Part shown: positions 61,679-64,000 of the stretch, piece by piece | Layout of the letters: each line of letters begins with the position of its first letter | Position numbering within the stretch: the stretch's first letter is position 1 | Assembly (NCBI GenBank): GCA_963850425.1 | Contig: CAWKLF010000001.1 | Location: forward strand, 1,240,001-1,304,000 | Origin: Gp1-AA133 sp963850425 | Lineage (GTDB): Bacteria > Acidobacteriota > Terriglobia > Terriglobales > Acidobacteriaceae | DNA: 64,000 nucleotides | Direction of reading: 5' to 3' | Position numbers and translations under genes: made by a program | Notes under the pieces: generated by a model | Database searches by the model: none | Told to the model about the DNA's origin: nothing | Seen by the model: only the letters and a program-made list of their open reading frames with translations

Positions 61679-61964
61679 CCCGTCGAGTAACCGCAAACCG
61701 TCAGCGGCGCCATTCAGCATCTCCATTCACTCATTTCCCCGGATTTGGCGACACGACGCCAAGCTTGTGCTACGCCTGGTTTCAACGACTATCGGAGTGA
61801 TTTGCCTGTCTTATGGTGCCGCTTACTTGGGGGTACATCCCAGACACGCGCCAGTTGAAGATTGCTCAAAACCATGACAATCCCGGCGATGGTAGGAGGT
61901 GGGCGGGTAGAAATGCCCATTTACCCGTATTCAACTCCGGCCCCGCCTGTGGGAAACTAGGGAC

Positions 61965-62195
61965 ATGAAAATGCCAGAATTGACGGATGTGGGATGGCTA
62001 GGACCACGGATAGAGATGGATAGCGCTAGTCATCGCTTTGGCAAGTGCTCTGAATGCCAAGAGATTATGTGTGTTGAAAAGGTTGTGACAGATTCGGAGA
62101 GTACGCAAGCGGAAACCACTGAAATGCTCTACAAAGTGTTTCGCGCACATGTCGCACTGAAACACTCCGAGGACATGAAGCAACCCGCTGCTTGA
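61965..62195 (+). CDS. Small protein with possible zinc-finger motif
   Basis: A 76-residue soluble protein. FGKCSECQEIM followed about 25 residues later by FRAHVALKHSED gives a C-x2-C...H-x4-H spacing that could bind zinc, similar to other short acidobacterial proteins. No other feature is visible. A good terminator hairpin follows the gene by about 55 bases, supporting that it is transcribed. Its role is unknown. Confidence 0.6.
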   Translation: MKMPELTDVGWLGPRIEMDSASHRFGKCSECQEIMCVEKVVTDSESTQAETTEMLYKVFRAHVALKHSEDMKQPAA

Positions 62196-62250
62196 ATCTT
62201 GCGAGACTTTTTTAACAGGCGTTAGGGCAATTTAGCGACCGCCCTTAGCA

Positions 62251-62279
62251 CGGCGCCACGGATTCGCGCCGGCTTTTTT
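62251..62279 (+). terminator. Rho-independent terminator
   Basis: CGGCGC (62251-62256) pairs with GCGCCG (62266-62271) across a 9-base loop, followed by C and six T. It lies downstream of the small gene at 61965. Confidence 0.75.
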
Positions 62280-62394
62280 GGCACTCACCTGGGCTCACCA
62301 CGAACTTTGCGGCCTAACTGGAAACCAAAAACCCACGTTAGCGCAAAGAACGTGCGAACGTAGGGCACCGTCGGTGCGGAATCGCGACCACCCT

Positions 62395-63108
62395 TTACGC
62401 CGGGGGCAGCAGCATGCCTTTTTCCAGATGCCGCGACACGTGTGCGTAGGACGCCGCGTGCGGATCGTGCGTCACCATCACGATCGTCTTCTTGAAGTCT
62501 TCGTTCAGGCGCTTCAGGATCTCAAGAATCTCCGTCGCGGAATGGCTGTCCAGATCTCCGGTAGGCTCATCGGCCAGCAGCAGGGTCGGGTCGCTGACGA
62601 TGGCGCGTGCGATGGCCACACGCTGCTCCTGCCCGCCGGACAGTTGCTTGGGCAGGTGATCCACGCGCTCTCCCAGGCCAACCAGCTTTAACGCAGTCAT
62701 CACGTGATCGCGGCGCTGCGCGGCATTCAGCTTGGTCAACAGCAGCGGCAATTCGACATTCTCGAATGCGGTCAGCACCGGGATGAGGTTGAAGGTCTGA
62801 AACACATAGCCCACGTGTTCGTTCCGCCAGCGCGCCGACTGGCTGTCATTGAACCGGAAGACATTCTCGCCCATTACCAGCAGTTCGCCGGAGGTCGGCC
62901 GGTCGATCGCGGCAATCATGTTGAGCAGCGTCGTCTTGCCGGAGCCGGAGGGCCCCATCAGCGCCAGGAACTCGCCCTGCGCGATATCGATCGAAACGTT
63001 ATCGAGCGCGGTGACCTCAAAGGCGTCGCGCTTGAAAATCTTGCTGACGTTGCGGGCCTGTACGACCCGGGTGCCGGTTTCGATTTTGGGGGTGGTCATC
63101 GTGCTCAT
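62395..63108 (-). CDS. ABC transporter ATP-binding protein (LolD/MacB-like)
   Basis: A 237-residue ATPase of the MacB/LolD (type VII) ABC family. Walker A is GPSGSGKTTLLNM (about residue 53), the Q-loop is YVFQTFNLIPVLTAFENVELPL, the signature is LSGGQEQRVAIARA (with E where Q is usual), Walker B is LLLADEPTGDLDS and the H-loop is VMVTHDPH. It would power an efflux or lipoprotein-release pump. Its start overlaps the end of the upstream HlyD-type adaptor by 4 bases (ATGA), so the two form an operon, probably with a permease outside the window. Confidence 0.92.
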   Translation of the reverse strand: MSTMTTPKIETGTRVVQARNVSKIFKRDAFEVTALDNVSIDIAQGEFLALMGPSGSGKTTLLNMIAAIDRPTSGELLVMGENVFRFNDSQSARWRNEHVGYVFQTFNLIPVLTAFENVELPLLLTKLNAAQRRDHVMTALKLVGLGERVDHLPKQLSGGQEQRVAIARAIVSDPTLLLADEPTGDLDSHSATEILEILKRLNEDFKKTIVMVTHDPHAASYAHVSRHLEKGMLLPPA

Positions 63109-64000
63109 GAGGACTGTCCTTTGATTCGGATAGATTGGCCGTCTTTCAAATTGTCCGGCGGACTGCTGATTACGTTCTCGCCATTGATCGGGCCGTCGAC
63201 CAGGAAGCCGTTGTTGCGCTGCTCGAGAATGCGCACGGTCTTCATCACGGCCTTGCCATTGACCACGAGGAAGACAACTTTCTTGCCGTCGCGATCGCGA
63301 ATCGCGGTGGAAGGAATGACTGCGCCCGCAGGCTGCTGGTTGCCGCCCTTATCGTTGTCGGCGAGGAACTTCACGGTGGCGTTCATGTCAGGCCGCAGAT
63401 GTTCGTCGGGATTCTCGATCTGCACCTTCACCTGCACGGTCGCCTTCTGGCGATTGGCCTCGGGCGACATTTCGGCGATCACGCCGTTCCATTTGCGGTC
63501 GGGGAATGCATCGACGGTGACAATGCCTCGCTGTTTCGGCTTCAGGCGGGCGAAGTCCCCCTGTGCGATGTCGAGTTCCGCCTGCAAGTCCGACAGATCG
63601 GCCAGCGCAACGACCGAACCTTGGGGACCACCCTCGGCGGTACTCGCAAATTGGGCGGTGAGCAACTCGCCCTTCTCCACCTTGCGCTCAAGGATGGTTC
63701 CGCTCACCGGGGCGTGGATCGTAGTGGCATCCAATTGCGACTTGGCGTAGGCAGCCGTTCCCTCCGCCTGCATCAGTGCGCCTTTGGCGCGCGCGATTTC
63801 CTCGGCGCGCGGGACCCAGCTTCGAGAGAGCGGAAGCTTTGCTGCAGCGAATTGGCGCGTTGCTGGTCGGCTTCGTATTTCGCGGTTGCGTCGTCGAGCG
63901 CCTGTTTCGACACGACCCCCTGCCCGAACAGCTCCCTGGTGCGGTCGAGCGTGATCTTATCGTTGGCTGCGGTCGCGCGTGCTTCGTCCAGATTGTGCTG
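63105..64000 (-). CDS. HlyD/RND-type efflux adaptor, partial at the window edge and with a single-base frameshift
   Basis: A periplasmic membrane-fusion protein that links an ABC or RND pump to an outer-membrane channel. The visible part reads leftward from the right edge: an alpha-hairpin (LDEARATAANDKITLDRTRE, LFGQGVVSKQALDDATAKY), a lipoyl half-motif (DATTIHAPVSGTILERKVEKGELL), beta-barrel strands and a membrane-proximal domain ending DGQSIRIKG. The frame is continuous from the edge to about 63810, then shifts: the codons for EEIARAKGALMQAEG are in another frame, implying one missing base at about 63803-63810. The N-terminus lies beyond the window. It is followed by the ABC ATPase gene. 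Confidence 0.85.

Overview
The window looks like a chromosomal segment of an Acidobacteriota bacterium of the Terriglobia/Koribacter type. This is inferred from the sequence: GC is high (about 60%), there are many small secreted proteins with carboxypeptidase-regulatory-like beta domains, TPR proteins, M28 and TldD/TldE peptidases and DinB-fold proteins, and intergenic space is full of short dispersed palindromes. No rRNA, tRNA, CRISPR array or prophage was found. The most mobile-looking stretch is a REP-associated transposase at 51.4-52.7 kb.

Layout. 0-11 kb: BrkB/YihY membrane protein (cut by the window edge), pyruvate kinase, alpha/beta hydrolase, rhomboid protease, M28 peptidase, a LysW-like acidic zinc ribbon followed by two secreted beta-domain proteins, zinc alcohol dehydrogenase, ribosomal protein S1. 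11-21 kb: HIT hydrolase, LigA, GNAT acetyltransferase, TPR protein, lipid kinase, membrane proteins, DinB-fold proteins. 21-26 kb: a minus-strand run of a PilT-like ATPase, moeA, moaC, a CheY-PATAN response regulator and moaB. 26-33 kb: TPR protein, queuosine precursor genes queD-queE-queC, DinG-type helicase, Der GTPase. 33-46 kb: thioesterase, outer-membrane-like protein, RuvA, a Gly/Ala pentad-repeat protein, a shortened UvrC-like protein, an unassigned RecB-like PD-(D/E)XK protein, TldD and TldE. 46-55 kb: 2-hydroxyacid dehydrogenase, selenide water dikinase, aldo/keto reductase, a membrane-anchored GcvH-like protein, the transposase element, an orphan BrnA-like antitoxin, an AhpD-like protein and an MFS transporter. 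55-60 kb: a CoA-transferase and ferredoxin-dependent 2-oxoacid oxidoreductase operon. 60-64 kb: winged-helix protein, PAP2 phosphatase, a small zinc-finger-like protein, and an ABC ATPase with an RND/HlyD-type adaptor that runs off the right edge.

The strongest biological signal is selenocysteine use. selD carries an in-frame UGA at its catalytic Cys position, and 6 kb away an AhpD-like gene carries UGA in its CxxC motif (CFYU). Each UGA is followed at 16-17 nt by a hairpin loop of bacterial SECIS type. If correct, ordinary gene calling truncates both genes. The second signal is repeat biology. There is a RAYT transposase flanked by inverted REP hairpins with a partial tandem duplication of its 5' end. 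Two further palindrome families keep fixed loops while their stems covary. Dispersed intergenic repeats have also been absorbed in frame into the der and dinG coding regions, and probably tldE.

Three genes (dinG, tldE and the HlyD adaptor) each show a single-base frameshift in an otherwise well conserved frame. These may be sequencing or assembly indels rather than true pseudogenes.
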